Source of the DNA: Harmothoe impar
Taxonomy: Eukaryota > Annelida > Polychaeta > Phyllodocida > Polynoidae
NCBI GenBank assembly: GCA_947462335.1
Contig: OX381704.1
Location: forward strand, 48,798,942-48,862,941
Direction of reading: 5' to 3'
DNA: 64,000 nt
Part shown: positions 1 through 8,598 of the stretch, piece by piece
How the letters are laid out: the number at the start of each line of letters is the position of its first letter
Position numbering within the stretch: position 1 is the stretch's first letter
Made by a program: the position numbers and the translations under genes
Notes under the pieces: generated by a model
Told to the model about the DNA's origin: nothing
Database searches by the model: none
Seen by the model: the letters and a program-made list of their open reading frames with translations, nothing else

Positions 1-560
1 ATGCTCAATAACGCATTTGGAGTAGATTCATAAAGTGACTGAATACTTATGATTCTGTTGTCATTTATACATGCATCTATGTATCTATTGCCATATGCGT
101 GTAGGGATGCGTGCACACCGATCCCAAACTAGAAGCGAAGAATGAGACAGATTCCACATTGTTGTTTATAGGCCTATGCGAAATTTGAATTGAAAACTAC
201 ACCTGGTTGGTGCCCTCATAGATGGTATGAATCAGATGCATGAGCATGTATGCTATAAAGGGGCTACAAGTCTCCCATTGTCATATTCATTCCATAAAAT
301 GTATGTATATATGATATTCATGGAGTGGGCGTTATTAGTGTCCTGAAATAGTTATAATGCATATTAGAGTCCAAGAATAGAAACAATTCAAACATTATAC
401 GTCTATAATGCCATGGCTAAGACAATTTGCGTGTGCTGGAGCGTATAAAGCACTCATCCTTGTGAATGATAATTCTGATATAAAGTGAATAAATGTCTTA
501 TCATAACATTGATCACTCAATATTCAGAAGTATACTTTCTCAGCAAAGCCACAAGTCATT
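1..560. other. AT-rich non-coding sequence
   Basis: I see no open frame of note, no inverted-repeat element and no satellite here. Composition changes abruptly near 563, where a CpG-rich segment begins. Confidence 0.5.
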
Positions 561-800
561 CAGGTCGCGTCGGCCGCAACGGCCCAAAGCAGATCGGAAG
601 GTAGAATAAATTACTCGAGATCCCGCGAGAATGAGGGGGCGGCTAGCTACTAGGCAGCGACGACAGGACTATGGGTCCCGCTGCGGCGAGACTAGGGTCT
701 CGAGGCGACGAGACTTGGCGTTCGTTAGGGCCGAACACGAGCGACCCTGGCGGCGCGACGACGCCTCGTGCCCCTGGGGCAGCCACCATGGAGCACTGCT
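561..800. promoter_or_regulatory. CpG-rich island, possible promoter or 5' exon
   Basis: CpG dinucleotides are dense here while both flanks are AT-rich. At 788 on the plus strand an ATG sits in a near-perfect Kozak context (gccaccATGG), and its frame stays open into the transposon that begins at 901. No strong splice donor closes that frame, so a gene is not established. An unmethylated CpG-rich promoter is the simplest reading, but this rests on composition only. Confidence 0.25.
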
Positions 801-900
801 CTCCTGTCGATGGTAGAGCCCCAGCACCCAGGGGGGCTCAGGAAGACGATTTGATGGGGAGGGAGGGCGGAATGTCGGAGGTGGAAGGGTGGAAAAGGGT

Positions 901-1703
901 ATGGCAAGCCGTTTGGGTAAAGTTGAAATAAACCCAGTTTATTTCAAATAAACAGGGTTTATTTCGAAATAAACCCTGTTTATTTCAGATAAACTGGGTT
1001 TATTTAAATAAACCCTGTTTATGTCGAAATAAACCCTGTTATATCAAATAAACTGGGTTTATTTCAAATAAACACAGTATATTTGAAATAAACAGGGTTT
1101 ATTTAAATAAACTGGGTTTATTTCAAAATATAAGGGGTTTCTCTCAAAACCCCTCCTATTTGCCCCAAAAAACTGATATTTTATGCTTTTTGTGGAAACC
1201 CCTCCTATTTTGAAATAGTAGGGATTTCTGGAAATATGCAAATAAACTGGGTTTATTTGAAATAAACTGGGTTTATTCGAAATAAACCCAGTCGGTTTAT
1301 TTGAAAAAAACTCCTCCTATTATTACATCAACTGGGTTTATTTAAATGAACTGGGTTTATTTGAAATAAACTGGGTTTCTTTGAAATAAACTGGGTTTAT
1401 GTTGAAATAGGTGGGGTTTTGGAAATAAACTGGATTTATTTCAAATAAACCCAGTTTATTTAAATAAACTGGGTTTATTTCATAATAGCAGGGGTTTCAT
1501 TAAGAAACCCTTCCTATTTGAAATAAACTCAGTTTATTTTAGAAATGGGAGGGGTTTTGGCATAACCCAGTTTATTTCAACATAAACTGGGTTTATTTAA
1601 ATAAACTGGGTTTATTTGAAATAAACCCAGTTTATTTTGAAATAAACTGGGTTTATTTGAAATAAACCCAGTTTATTTCAACTTTACCCAAACGGCTTGC
1701 CAT
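901..1703. mobile_element. Non-autonomous foldback DNA transposon, hAT-like
   Basis: The ends are a perfect 33-bp inverted repeat, at 901-933 and 1671-1703, starting ATGGCAAGCCGTTTGGG. An exact 8-bp direct repeat AAAAGGGT flanks it at 893-900 and 1704-1711, and the next base differs on each side. Eight-bp target duplications are typical of hAT elements and a few other superfamilies. The interior is built from many short, mutually complementary units of the type AATAAACCCAGTTTATT, so either strand could fold extensively. There is no coding capacity, so it would need a transposase supplied in trans. The superfamily is inferred from target-site length alone, because the termini are not the usual hAT CAG-type ends. 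Confidence 0.8.
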
Positions 1704-1751
1704 AAAAGGGTCGTTTTTACCATGGTTAGAGAGAGAGATTCTGTAAAGTTG

Positions 1752-1900
1752 GGTATTTTAGCAGGGGCGTTGGAACCGGGGGCTGGTTGGGGGATATCAC
1801 CCCTACGTTTGATCCACCCCGAAAAAGGTCAAATAAATGGGGTAAAAAAAAGAGTAACCCCCTATTCTTCGGAACTGCTTGCCACATCCCTGTTTCGGCA
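1752..1900 (+). repeat. Old dispersed repeat fragment (copy 1)
   Basis: This stretch shares scattered motifs with 18690-18830 and weakly with 47970-48070. Shared motifs include a GGG(G/A)CGTTG(G/C)AACCGG start, GAAAAAGGTCAAA, and a TGCTTGCCAC end. Similarity is patchy, suggesting old, diverged copies of one interspersed repeat. I cannot define its ends or class. Confidence 0.35.
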
Positions 1901-2331
1901 AGACGGGGTCAGTCTGGTGGGGCGGTGAAAGCCGAGAATGAGTGGACACATGTACACCTGAGACAATTATACATGTATGGAACTCTTTATTTTTTATACA
2001 GTGACTCCGACCATTGGCCAATATCAAGAAAAGTCATGGGTAAACGGTCATGAAAGAAAGGTCGAAAAGGATCAGAAGCAACTTCATACCTATGTGATCT
2101 GCTTACCACGCCCTTGCCCTTTCTTCAGTGTACGCGTCGTTTGCATACAACTCCATGTCCGAGTGTATGGGAGCGGTGTGTGATTGGTGTGACATTTATT
2201 TAATAGGTGCTGTCGTTATTCACCACACTACGCGACAACACTCACCACTCTGGCTGCATCTTCAAGTGGGCATTGTCTTTGCCCGGCGGTGAGCGACGCC
2301 AACTTGCCGCCGGCCCGCATTAAATACTCAC

Positions 2332-2460
2332 CATCCGACGCCCTGCGGTCACCTGGGTTTGGCCACCAATACTGGTGTCATTAAGCCGAGCCCCAGGCTT
2401 GTACCTCCCCGCACCACCGTCTGACATGTGGCTGAAGCTGCATAGAATAGTAAAGTTTAT
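2332..2460 (-). CDS. Candidate internal host exon, unknown protein
   Basis: On the minus strand a pyrimidine-rich acceptor (ttccccttcacag, ending at 2461) is followed by 129 nt that are open in one frame only, then a strong donor (ATG then GTGAGTATT, intron starting at 2331). The length is exactly 43 codons, phase 0 at both ends. The peptide begins INFTILCSFSH and ends QTQVTAGRRM; it carries two N-glycosylation-type sites (NFT, NDT). The downstream half lies in a CpG-rich stretch (about 2200-2420). An ATG inside it (2427) could alternatively make this a first coding exon. I do not recognise the family, and partner exons would lie mostly left of the window. Confidence 0.38.
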
Positions 2461-2982
2461 CTGTGAAGGGGAAACTATACTGACAGTGTCTGAAACCGCG
2501 GATTCTAAACACCGACAATTGTGCATTCTGCATGGGCCGGTGTGCTGAGGAGCTAATCGCTCACGGTTAATGATATCTTATGGACCTAATGAGAGAAAAG
2601 TTGAATTTGTTCAGAAAGAATCCGTTGGTCAATTCCCTCCACCAAAATCCAGAATGATCAACTTAATTACCTTTCTAACCTATCCCCAATGCCAAGCTCA
2701 TGTTTACAGGTTGTGAATGGCCACTGACTCCACCGAGCCCCAGCCCTCACCCTATTCTCTGGGCTGTATATCACTGCTGAGTAGGCCTACTGCACTCTGA
2801 ACCTGAAGGATGCTATTTTGTAAGAATTCATTGCCTGCTGCATACAACCTCTCTCCTGGTGTTGGGACTGTTAGATTGAAGTTGAATCAAACTTTCAAAA
2901 CGGTCATGGATGTATATGATGATAATGGGGTCAAAGGGAAGCCTTTCTGTGTCAGACATGCATGCTGCCAATTATGGCCATT
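2461..2982. other. Non-coding sequence flanking the retrotransposon
   Basis: I see no repeat or supported exon here. The retrotransposon joins host sequence at 2982/2983, and I find no convincing target-site duplication shared with the other flank after 8812. That is expected for elements inserted by a tyrosine recombinase. Confidence 0.45.
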
Positions 2983-3188
2983 CCATGAGAGCTCTCGCTT
3001 TAGGCTAATGAAATCATGAGGGAGGCAGGACTTGGAGTAATAAGATTTATTTACATTTGATGTAAACATTAAAATATATACATTTGATTATTACAATATA
3101 GTTGTGTGTATGTAGAATGATTGACGTACAATTATTATGATTTTGTTGTACACACGTAGAATAAGAAGTATTTTATACTGATAATACC
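2983..3188 (-). repeat. Split direct repeat B2 (3' end of Ngaro element)
   Basis: This 206-bp copy matches B1 (3461-3666) base for base as far as I compared, at a constant offset of 478. Its outer edge at 2983 is the 3' end of the element. On the minus strand it contains AATAAA at 3051-3046, about 63 nt before the end, which could serve as a poly(A) signal. The same hexamer lies in B1. Confidence 0.9.
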
Positions 3189-3246
3189 GTATTATGACTA
3201 TTGAAATATTATGATGAATATTGAGATTAAGGTGTGGGTGGGTGGG
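3189..3246 (-). other. Unique 58-bp spacer between A2 and B2
   Basis: This segment separates A2 from B2 and does not occur beside A1 or B1. B1 and A2, by contrast, abut directly. It is part of the element's 3' terminal region and has no coding potential. Confidence 0.7.
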
Positions 3247-3460
3247 GAAAAAGAGATGTTGACGGTGAGAGGTCGGTGATTTGAATGGGCAGTATGTTGT
3301 ATTGGTAGGAGAGAGGAAGGGAGGGGTGAGGGGTACCCACTGTTGGTTGTGGTAATTAGTTATAATATTAGAGTATAGGTGGAGTATGTGGTGGGGTGAT
3401 TTCTGGCCACCAGCTGTCTCCCATGACCACTCCTGAGCGCTTTTGGCGCCCATGAGTAAC
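3247..3460 (-). repeat. Split direct repeat A2 of Ngaro element
   Basis: This 214-bp internal copy matches A1 (8599-8812) at a constant offset of 5,352, with no mismatch seen. It abuts B1 at 3460/3461. That B1-A2 junction reproduces the sequence expected where the two ends of a circular copy join (B2 next to A1), as the split-repeat replication model predicts. Confidence 0.9.
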
Positions 3461-3666
3461 CCATGAGAGCTCTCGCTTTAGGCTAATGAAATCATGAGGG
3501 AGGCAGGACTTGGAGTAATAAGATTTATTTACATTTGATGTAAACATTAAAATATATACATTTGATTATTACAATATAGTTGTGTGTATGTAGAATGATT
3601 GACGTACAATTATTATGATTTTGTTGTACACACGTAGAATAAGAAGTATTTTATACTGATAATACC
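3461..3666 (-). repeat. Split direct repeat B1 of Ngaro element
   Basis: Internal 206-bp copy of B2, lying between the recombinase ORF and A2. The motif CCATGAG occurs on both sides of the B1/A2 junction (near 3450 and at 3461), so the exact crossover point cannot be fixed from this copy alone. Confidence 0.9.
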
Positions 3667-3817
3667 AAGCCTGCAAGGTGTATAATGGGAAGGGACGGTG
3701 GGATAAAATAATATTATGATAGTATAGTAATAAAATGATTGTGTGAATACACATACATGGTAAGACATAAGACATGATTATTAAAACATTTGACAGAGTA
3801 TCACAGTGGAGATTGAA

Positions 3818-4813
3818 TCAATTGTTATGCAGTGCCATAACCAGTTTTTGGTTCACTTTTTGGTTGGCATTTGTGACAATGTACGTTCTATGGGCGTTGG
3901 ACTTCCACCCTGCATAGCGCTGGATTTCTAGTTCTGACGCTCCTGCCTTGGAAGCCTCGGTAGCCGCTGACTTCCTTAATCCATGCAGGGTGTAGGCTTT
4001 GAGTGGTAATCCTAAGTCCTCTAGTCCCTTCTGCCAGTGCTTCCTCACCTCGGATGTTGGCACAGGCTCCCTCGTGTCGTTGAACATAAAGAGGGGGTTT
4101 GTTGTGTGCACTGTTGGCGTGTCCATGTGCATTTGAAGCATGGCCTTGACTATGCACAGTTCCTGAGTCGGGGAAGGGGCCAGAGTGACCACCTTTTTCT
4201 CGCCAGTTTTTTGTAGAGTCTTGCCTGATTTGATGGTCACTTGCACACTGTTGCCTGTGAACTTGCAATCGTCTCTTGTGAGGTGGTATGTACCTCGGAA
4301 TGATGCTTTTGATGGTGGGGTCACCTCGCCCGGTCTCAGTGCTCCATAGTACTGCAGGAGTAGGGCCGCCCTTATAGAATTGTTGAGGGGGGAACCCTGT
4401 AGCCTGATCACTATGGGTCTTAGCACATCCATGGGGACTGTGGCCTTGACCTTTGGCTGGTACGCTTTGTTCCTGTTTATTGCCTCCATGGCCCTTGTTA
4501 TGCGAATGTGGGTCATGGGGTACTGTTGGCCTGTCACTAGTGCCACATGCACCCTGGCTTGTGACAGATAGTTCCTGATGGTGCCTGGTGCCTTTATGTC
4601 TGTGCATAGGTACTCCAGGTATGTACACACCAGGCTGTAGTGGGGGTCGTAAGGGTCCTTACCTACCCACCACATAAAAGCCAGGTATGTTGAACTTCCA
4701 ATCCTGTTGTTGTTCTGGGTGCCCACTGCTCGAGCTGTTCTCTGGCGCGCCGAAGCTTTGTTCTGCAGGGAGTGGATGGCCGGATCTGCAAAACATTTTC
4801 GGGCTGATGTCAT
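3818..4813 (-). CDS. YR: Tyrosine recombinase of Ngaro element
   Basis: This 331-residue protein is the integrating enzyme of the retrotransposon; it replaces the DDE integrase used by LTR elements and would recombine circular DNA copies into the host chromosome. The catalytic signature of tyrosine recombinases is present: Arg160 in YYGALRPGEV, His277 and Arg280 in LHGLRKSAATEA, a later His308, and nucleophile Tyr311 in AHRTYIV. The N-terminal half (about 40-130) should be the SAM-like DNA-binding domain. The frame overlaps the RT ORF by 155 nt and sits +1 relative to it. It could start at the ATG at 4813 by reinitiation, or be made by frameshifting; the sequence does not decide. All catalytic residues are intact. 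A 151-nt tail separates the stop from B1. Confidence 0.92.
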   Translation of the reverse strand: MTSARKCFADPAIHSLQNKASARQRTARAVGTQNNNRIGSSTYLAFMWWVGKDPYDPHYSLVCTYLEYLCTDIKAPGTIRNYLSQARVHVALVTGQQYPMTHIRITRAMEAINRNKAYQPKVKATVPMDVLRPIVIRLQGSPLNNSIRAALLLQYYGALRPGEVTPPSKASFRGTYHLTRDDCKFTGNSVQVTIKSGKTLQKTGEKKVVTLAPSPTQELCIVKAMLQMHMDTPTVHTTNPLFMFNDTREPVPTSEVRKHWQKGLEDLGLPLKAYTLHGLRKSAATEASKAGASELEIQRYAGWKSNAHRTYIVTNANQKVNQKLVMALHNN

Positions 4814-7214
4814 TAAACAGTTCAGTTTTGGGCTTGACAGGTAGAAGACAGTTTTTGATGACTAGGTCATGAGCATCATGTAGATGTTTATCACTAAGGT
4901 GCGCTCTGCTTAGCTTATCAGCTATGAGGTTGTCAACTCCCGGCACATGTACATATGTGATGACTAGGTCATGTTTTGCTTGTACTAGCCATGCCTTCCG
5001 TGCCGCGTCGAGCATGACGCCGTTTCTCCCTCTACCACTAGTGAACACGCTAACCGCTGCCTGGTTGTCACAATGGACCCTTATATGTGCCCCTTTTAGT
5101 TTTTCAGAAGTGAATGTACGTAGGGCCACTGTGACGTTTGCTGCTTCCAGCTCACAAATGTTGTCTACTGGGTCGCTTACATCACAAACCTGTCTCCAAT
5201 ATGCCCTATGGCCATCTGTGGCTCCAATACCGGTAAGACATGCGTCTACGTATATGTCCATGTTTATGATTTGTCTTGGAATGAGAGCTACCCCATTCCA
5301 CTCAGTACAAAACTCCACAAACCACCGCAGATCACTGCGCATTTCTTTGTTGACGTTTATGTAGAAATGTTTCATGCCCCTGAGTGCCTCCAGCAATTTG
5401 CTGACAAACAGGCGTGCCGGCCTAACACATTTTGCGATGTGGAGTAGTCTACCTAGAATAGACTGCAGAGTTTTCTTTGTAATGGAGCGTTTCTTGACTA
5501 CTTTCTTTACCTGATCCAAAGTCTGTGTCAGCTTGTCGGCTGGGACGGACAAAGACATGGCGTCTGTGTCTATGTCGATGCCCAACCATCTCACCACTTG
5601 CGCTGGCGGCTGCGCCTTGGACTTGGCCTCAGGTAGCCCTAGTTCCTTGAAGAGTTCTTTTGCCCGCTGGTAGTGACCAGTGGCAGATTCAAAGTCTGGA
5701 GATACAATTACAAGATCATCTAAGTACATGTGCGATTGTATTCCGTCTGATTTTAGAATCCTCACTATTGCATTGGCTACCCTTTGCATGCTGGCACTGC
5801 TGGCTCTGGCCCCAAAAGGGAGTGTGGTATCGCAGTAGTATTTGCCACCCCACTCCATGCCCAGGAGGGGCCAGTCCAAGCAATCTGATGAGAACCATTT
5901 ATAAGCGCGGGACAAATCGAGTGTGCTTAAAAATGTGCCCTCCCCCATTTTTAGAATGTCACTGACGAGTAGATCCACTGTGGGGAGAGAGTGCTGCCTT
6001 GGGACCCCACAAATAGTGTTTTTCATGATATACGCGTTGACAGACTTCTGTCGGGGGAAAGTCATGTCTATAATGACTCGTCGATCCTCTGAATCACGTT
6101 TCTCTCTGGTCATGAGTGGCGAGACGTGCATCCATGGATGAAATGGTGGTTCGTCGCATGGGCCAATGAGGCACCCATGTGACATTTCTTTGTCTATAAA
6201 TTTATCTATACTAGATGCATGCTGTGTAGCACTGGGATGGTTCTTAATTCCTCTAGAATCTGAGGTGGGCCCCATATATCCCATTGGGAACCCGTATTTT
6301 ATGTAACTTAGTAACTCGGCTTCGTCTTCAGATTCTGTGAGGTAGCGCTCCCATGCGGGAATGTTCAAAGAGGTTGGCAACAATATTTTGGCTGAATGAG
6401 CGTTTGGGACCCCGGTAGCAAGAATCTGGTTGTATATTTCATCCCAACCCATTGTCTTTTTGCCCACCATTGACGGCCAGTTGGAACGTCTATGTTGAGC
6501 GAAAGATGTGGGCGTGATGTCAAAGTCAGTTATGGTATTGTTGCTTTCACACAATGTTCTGATGACATTAAAGTCCGGGAGCCTACCTGTCACAATGGAG
6601 AGCGGTGTGTGCGGGTGACTCGCCGGGGCCGTGTCGTGTTGTGTGCCGGCCGACAGCTGCTGTGGCTCGGAGTGATCCCGGCCGGCGGCAGCGGGAGCGG
6701 GGCCCGGCCGAGACGGAGTGCCCATCACTGTAAACCGGCCGGCGTCTTGTAAATCACTATAGTCAAATGAAGTAGCGATCAGGCCTTTGTTGTTCCATGG
6801 CGCTGATGCTGCTATTTCATCTAGCAGAGGCTCGTATTCCTGTAGAACATGGGATTTGAAACACAAGTCACTCTGCGCCTGGGGGCCGCCATGTTGCTTC
6901 TCGCGCAAGCTCTCGCGGTGCGCGAGGCGTACCTCTCGGCCAATGAGCGGGCGCGGTGCCATGACGTCACTAATGTTATTGTTTACACTGGGAGCACGTG
7001 GGGCTGTCCGCCACGTGGCATCGTCGGTGAAGATGGGATATACAAGCGTGGGCGCTGCTCGGTGAATGCTATGCTCTGCAGCGCCCGTACCTAGTTTTTT
7101 GGCTGCTGTTGGGAGCCAGGTGTGTATACATGTGCATTTACAGAACCCCTTTGTGCCTGCTGCTGTTGACCTGGCTGATGGGTGTGGCCAGATCCGAACA
7201 TCTTGTTGTTGCAC
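4659..7214 (-). CDS. RT-RH: Reverse transcriptase / RNase H of Ngaro element
   Basis: The open frame encodes 851 residues and would copy element RNA into DNA and degrade the RNA strand. RT motifs appear in order: DRRVIIDM (377-384), the catalytic Asp in LDLSRAY (D433), LPFGARASS (465-473) and YLDD (497-500). The RNase H acidic set follows: D657 in IYVDACL, E688 or E690 in ICELE, D716 in VHCDNQ and D761 in PGVDNLIADKLSR. No methyltransferase, integrase or protease domain is visible. The first 120 or so nucleotides overlap gag. The ATG at 7214 is probably not used: a -1 shift at 7100-7094 joins gag to residues K39-K40 of this frame (TAAKKLGTG). Residues of about 160-210 are Pro/Ala/Ser-rich, possibly a linker. 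The C-terminal 60 residues overlap the recombinase frame. Confidence 0.93.
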   Translation of the reverse strand: MQQQDVRIWPHPSARSTAAGTKGFCKCTCIHTWLPTAAKKLGTGAAEHSIHRAAPTLVYPIFTDDATWRTAPRAPSVNNNISDVMAPRPLIGREVRLAHRESLREKQHGGPQAQSDLCFKSHVLQEYEPLLDEIAASAPWNNKGLIATSFDYSDLQDAGRFTVMGTPSRPGPAPAAAGRDHSEPQQLSAGTQHDTAPASHPHTPLSIVTGRLPDFNVIRTLCESNNTITDFDITPTSFAQHRRSNWPSMVGKKTMGWDEIYNQILATGVPNAHSAKILLPTSLNIPAWERYLTESEDEAELLSYIKYGFPMGYMGPTSDSRGIKNHPSATQHASSIDKFIDKEMSHGCLIGPCDEPPFHPWMHVSPLMTREKRDSEDRRVIIDMTFPRQKSVNAYIMKNTICGVPRQHSLPTVDLLVSDILKMGEGTFLSTLDLSRAYKWFSSDCLDWPLLGMEWGGKYYCDTTLPFGARASSASMQRVANAIVRILKSDGIQSHMYLDDLVIVSPDFESATGHYQRAKELFKELGLPEAKSKAQPPAQVVRWLGIDIDTDAMSLSVPADKLTQTLDQVKKVVKKRSITKKTLQSILGRLLHIAKCVRPARLFVSKLLEALRGMKHFYINVNKEMRSDLRWFVEFCTEWNGVALIPRQIINMDIYVDACLTGIGATDGHRAYWRQVCDVSDPVDNICELEAANVTVALRTFTSEKLKGAHIRVHCDNQAAVSVFTSGRGRNGVMLDAARKAWLVQAKHDLVITYVHVPGVDNLIADKLSRAHLSDKHLHDAHDLVIKNCLLPVKPKTELFNDISPKMFCRSGHPLPAEQSFGAPENSSSSGHPEQQQDWKFNIPGFYVVGR
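7050..7100 (-). promoter_or_regulatory. Programmed -1 ribosomal frameshift signal between gag and RT
   Basis: On the minus strand the gag frame ends CCA AAA AAC TAG, which places the canonical slippery heptamer A AAA AAC (7100-7094) in the zero frame directly before the UAG stop (7093-7091). After a 7-nt spacer (TAGGTAC) comes a perfect 9-bp stem, GGGCGCTGC (7086-7078) pairing with GCAGCGCCC (7058-7050) across a 19-nt loop. A -1 shift yields the RT frame reading AAA AAA CTA GGT, which is open for over 800 codons. Heptamer, spacer and stem all fit known viral and retroelement -1 sites. I did not find a clear pseudoknot partner for the loop. Confidence 0.85.
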
Positions 7215-8473
7215 GCTATCACGTTGTGAGGGAGCTGTTTGCCTTTACCAAAGCAGTATGCACATGCGTGTATGAACCTGACACCGGGGATATCATGCTG
7301 GCCCGGGTGTTTACATCCCTTTGCCTGATTGAACTCAGGGCACGTTACAATGACCCTGCCATTTGCTGCTCCCGCTGGGGCCGTGGTGGAGCCTTTGTGT
7401 CCTCCCTCGGGCCTAACATATGGTGCAAAACATAGGCGGAATCTGGCGTTTTGTATGAGCTGATACTGATGCCAGAACAAGTTCTTTTTCTCCACCTCAT
7501 CAAATACAAACTGTGACCATGCTAACACATTGTCCCAATCACGTGACAGCGAGTCTGTGGATACCTCATGCAGGTGCTTGGTCATGTGTGGGAGATCCGC
7601 CGTTTGGAAGGCTGGGGGAAATTGGAGTAGGGCGATCATGGCATTAATATACTCGCCACTTTTGATGGACCCTCTAACATCCAGCTTTTCTTTGAGAGTG
7701 CGGACGCCGTGCCTCTCCAAGAACATGTAAGGTTTCCCTATCAGCTTTTCTGTGAAGATGTCACTAATGAAAGGGTTCTTACCATCTGTCTTGATGTGTG
7801 GCATTTCCTCCCTTTTGAGATGTGCGTCGATGTAGCCTGTCGCAGCTGCGGCCCTGCGGAGATCGGCCGGCTTTGGGATCTCCACCGTGGGCTGACGCGC
7901 TGGGCAGGGTAGAGGGGTGTCAGATGGTTGGGCGTGCACTGACGCCTGACCACCTGCCGGGTTGCTGTATGCAGACTGGTGCGGTGCCTGCGTGTTGTTG
8001 AGTTGTGCACCTGTCGAGTTGGGCTGGGGGTGTGTGGCACTGACGAGTAGGGCGATCTGCGTGGCCACCCCTTCCATGGTCGCCTTGACGCCCTGTAGGT
8101 CACTACGCATAATGTTCACGTCTGACTCCAGTGTGTCCAGCCTGAACACAGCTGAGTCAGACAGGCTGATGGTACCTGACCTTGATGATGCGTTCGACCT
8201 TGCCGTAGAATGGCGCGACCGGTGTGACCTCGTGCGTTGACCGTCTGTGCCATCAAATGACGTGGGGGCCCGATCTACAGTTTTAAAAGACACCTCCTGA
8301 TCTGTGGAGTCACCTGTAGATATCCTGGAGGTAGACAGCGGGTTTGTGGCGCTTGTCTGTGATGACCGGTAACTAGCCTGATGTGTGCTCTGCGACCTGG
8401 TCCGGGACCGGGTGGAGCGACTGGTAACAGACATGTTCCTGGTCGTGGAAATCCTCCAGTTTGTCCCACTCAA
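7091..8473 (-). CDS. gag: Gag-like protein of Ngaro element
   Basis: This 460-residue first ORF starts at the ATG at 8473, about 340 nt inside the element's 5' end. It is the expected nucleic-acid-binding structural protein. The N-terminal 100 residues are Ser/Arg/Thr-rich and basic. A possible short helical segment (about 108-140) is followed by a Gln/Ala/Pro-rich linker, then a more globular part (about 195-350). Near the C-terminus is a Cys/His cluster (C378, C387, H389, H393, H402, C404, C407, H416, C421), probably zinc-binding, though not the classic CX2CX4HX4C knuckle. The tail (429-460) is Gln-rich. Its final codons form the slippery site of the frameshift signal. The gag assignment rests on position and composition; the enzymatic neighbours make it secure. 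Confidence 0.85.
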   Translation of the reverse strand: MSGTNWRISTTRNMSVTSRSTRSRTRSQSTHQASYRSSQTSATNPLSTSRISTGDSTDQEVSFKTVDRAPTSFDGTDGQRTRSHRSRHSTARSNASSRSGTISLSDSAVFRLDTLESDVNIMRSDLQGVKATMEGVATQIALLVSATHPQPNSTGAQLNNTQAPHQSAYSNPAGGQASVHAQPSDTPLPCPARQPTVEIPKPADLRRAAAATGYIDAHLKREEMPHIKTDGKNPFISDIFTEKLIGKPYMFLERHGVRTLKEKLDVRGSIKSGEYINAMIALLQFPPAFQTADLPHMTKHLHEVSTDSLSRDWDNVLAWSQFVFDEVEKKNLFWHQYQLIQNARFRLCFAPYVRPEGGHKGSTTAPAGAANGRVIVTCPEFNQAKGCKHPGQHDIPGVRFIHACAYCFGKGKQLPHNVIACNNKMFGSGHTHQPGQQQQAQRGSVNAHVYTPGSQQQPKN

Positions 8474-8598
8474 AACACCTCAAATATTATCCGTAACAGT
8501 TAAATATTACCTTGTACGTGCAGTGATGTATAATAAAAATGTTGTGTAGAAATAAGAACCGTGTAAACGGCTGCCAAGGTATAAGATTGACGGAGATT

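Noticed and set aside
561..600. AGATCGGAAG and a GGCC(N5)GGCC site resembling sequencing or cloning adapters at a composition boundary
   Set aside because: The match is only 10 bp and the surrounding sequence is not adapter-like; a chance match in CpG-rich DNA is more likely.
3888..4628. Second long minus-strand frame (246 codons) inside the recombinase gene
   Set aside because: It is an out-of-frame shadow of the recombinase ORF without domain motifs.
7741..8103. Arg/Thr-rich 120-codon frame inside gag
   Set aside because: Shadow of the gag frame; no independent start context or motif.
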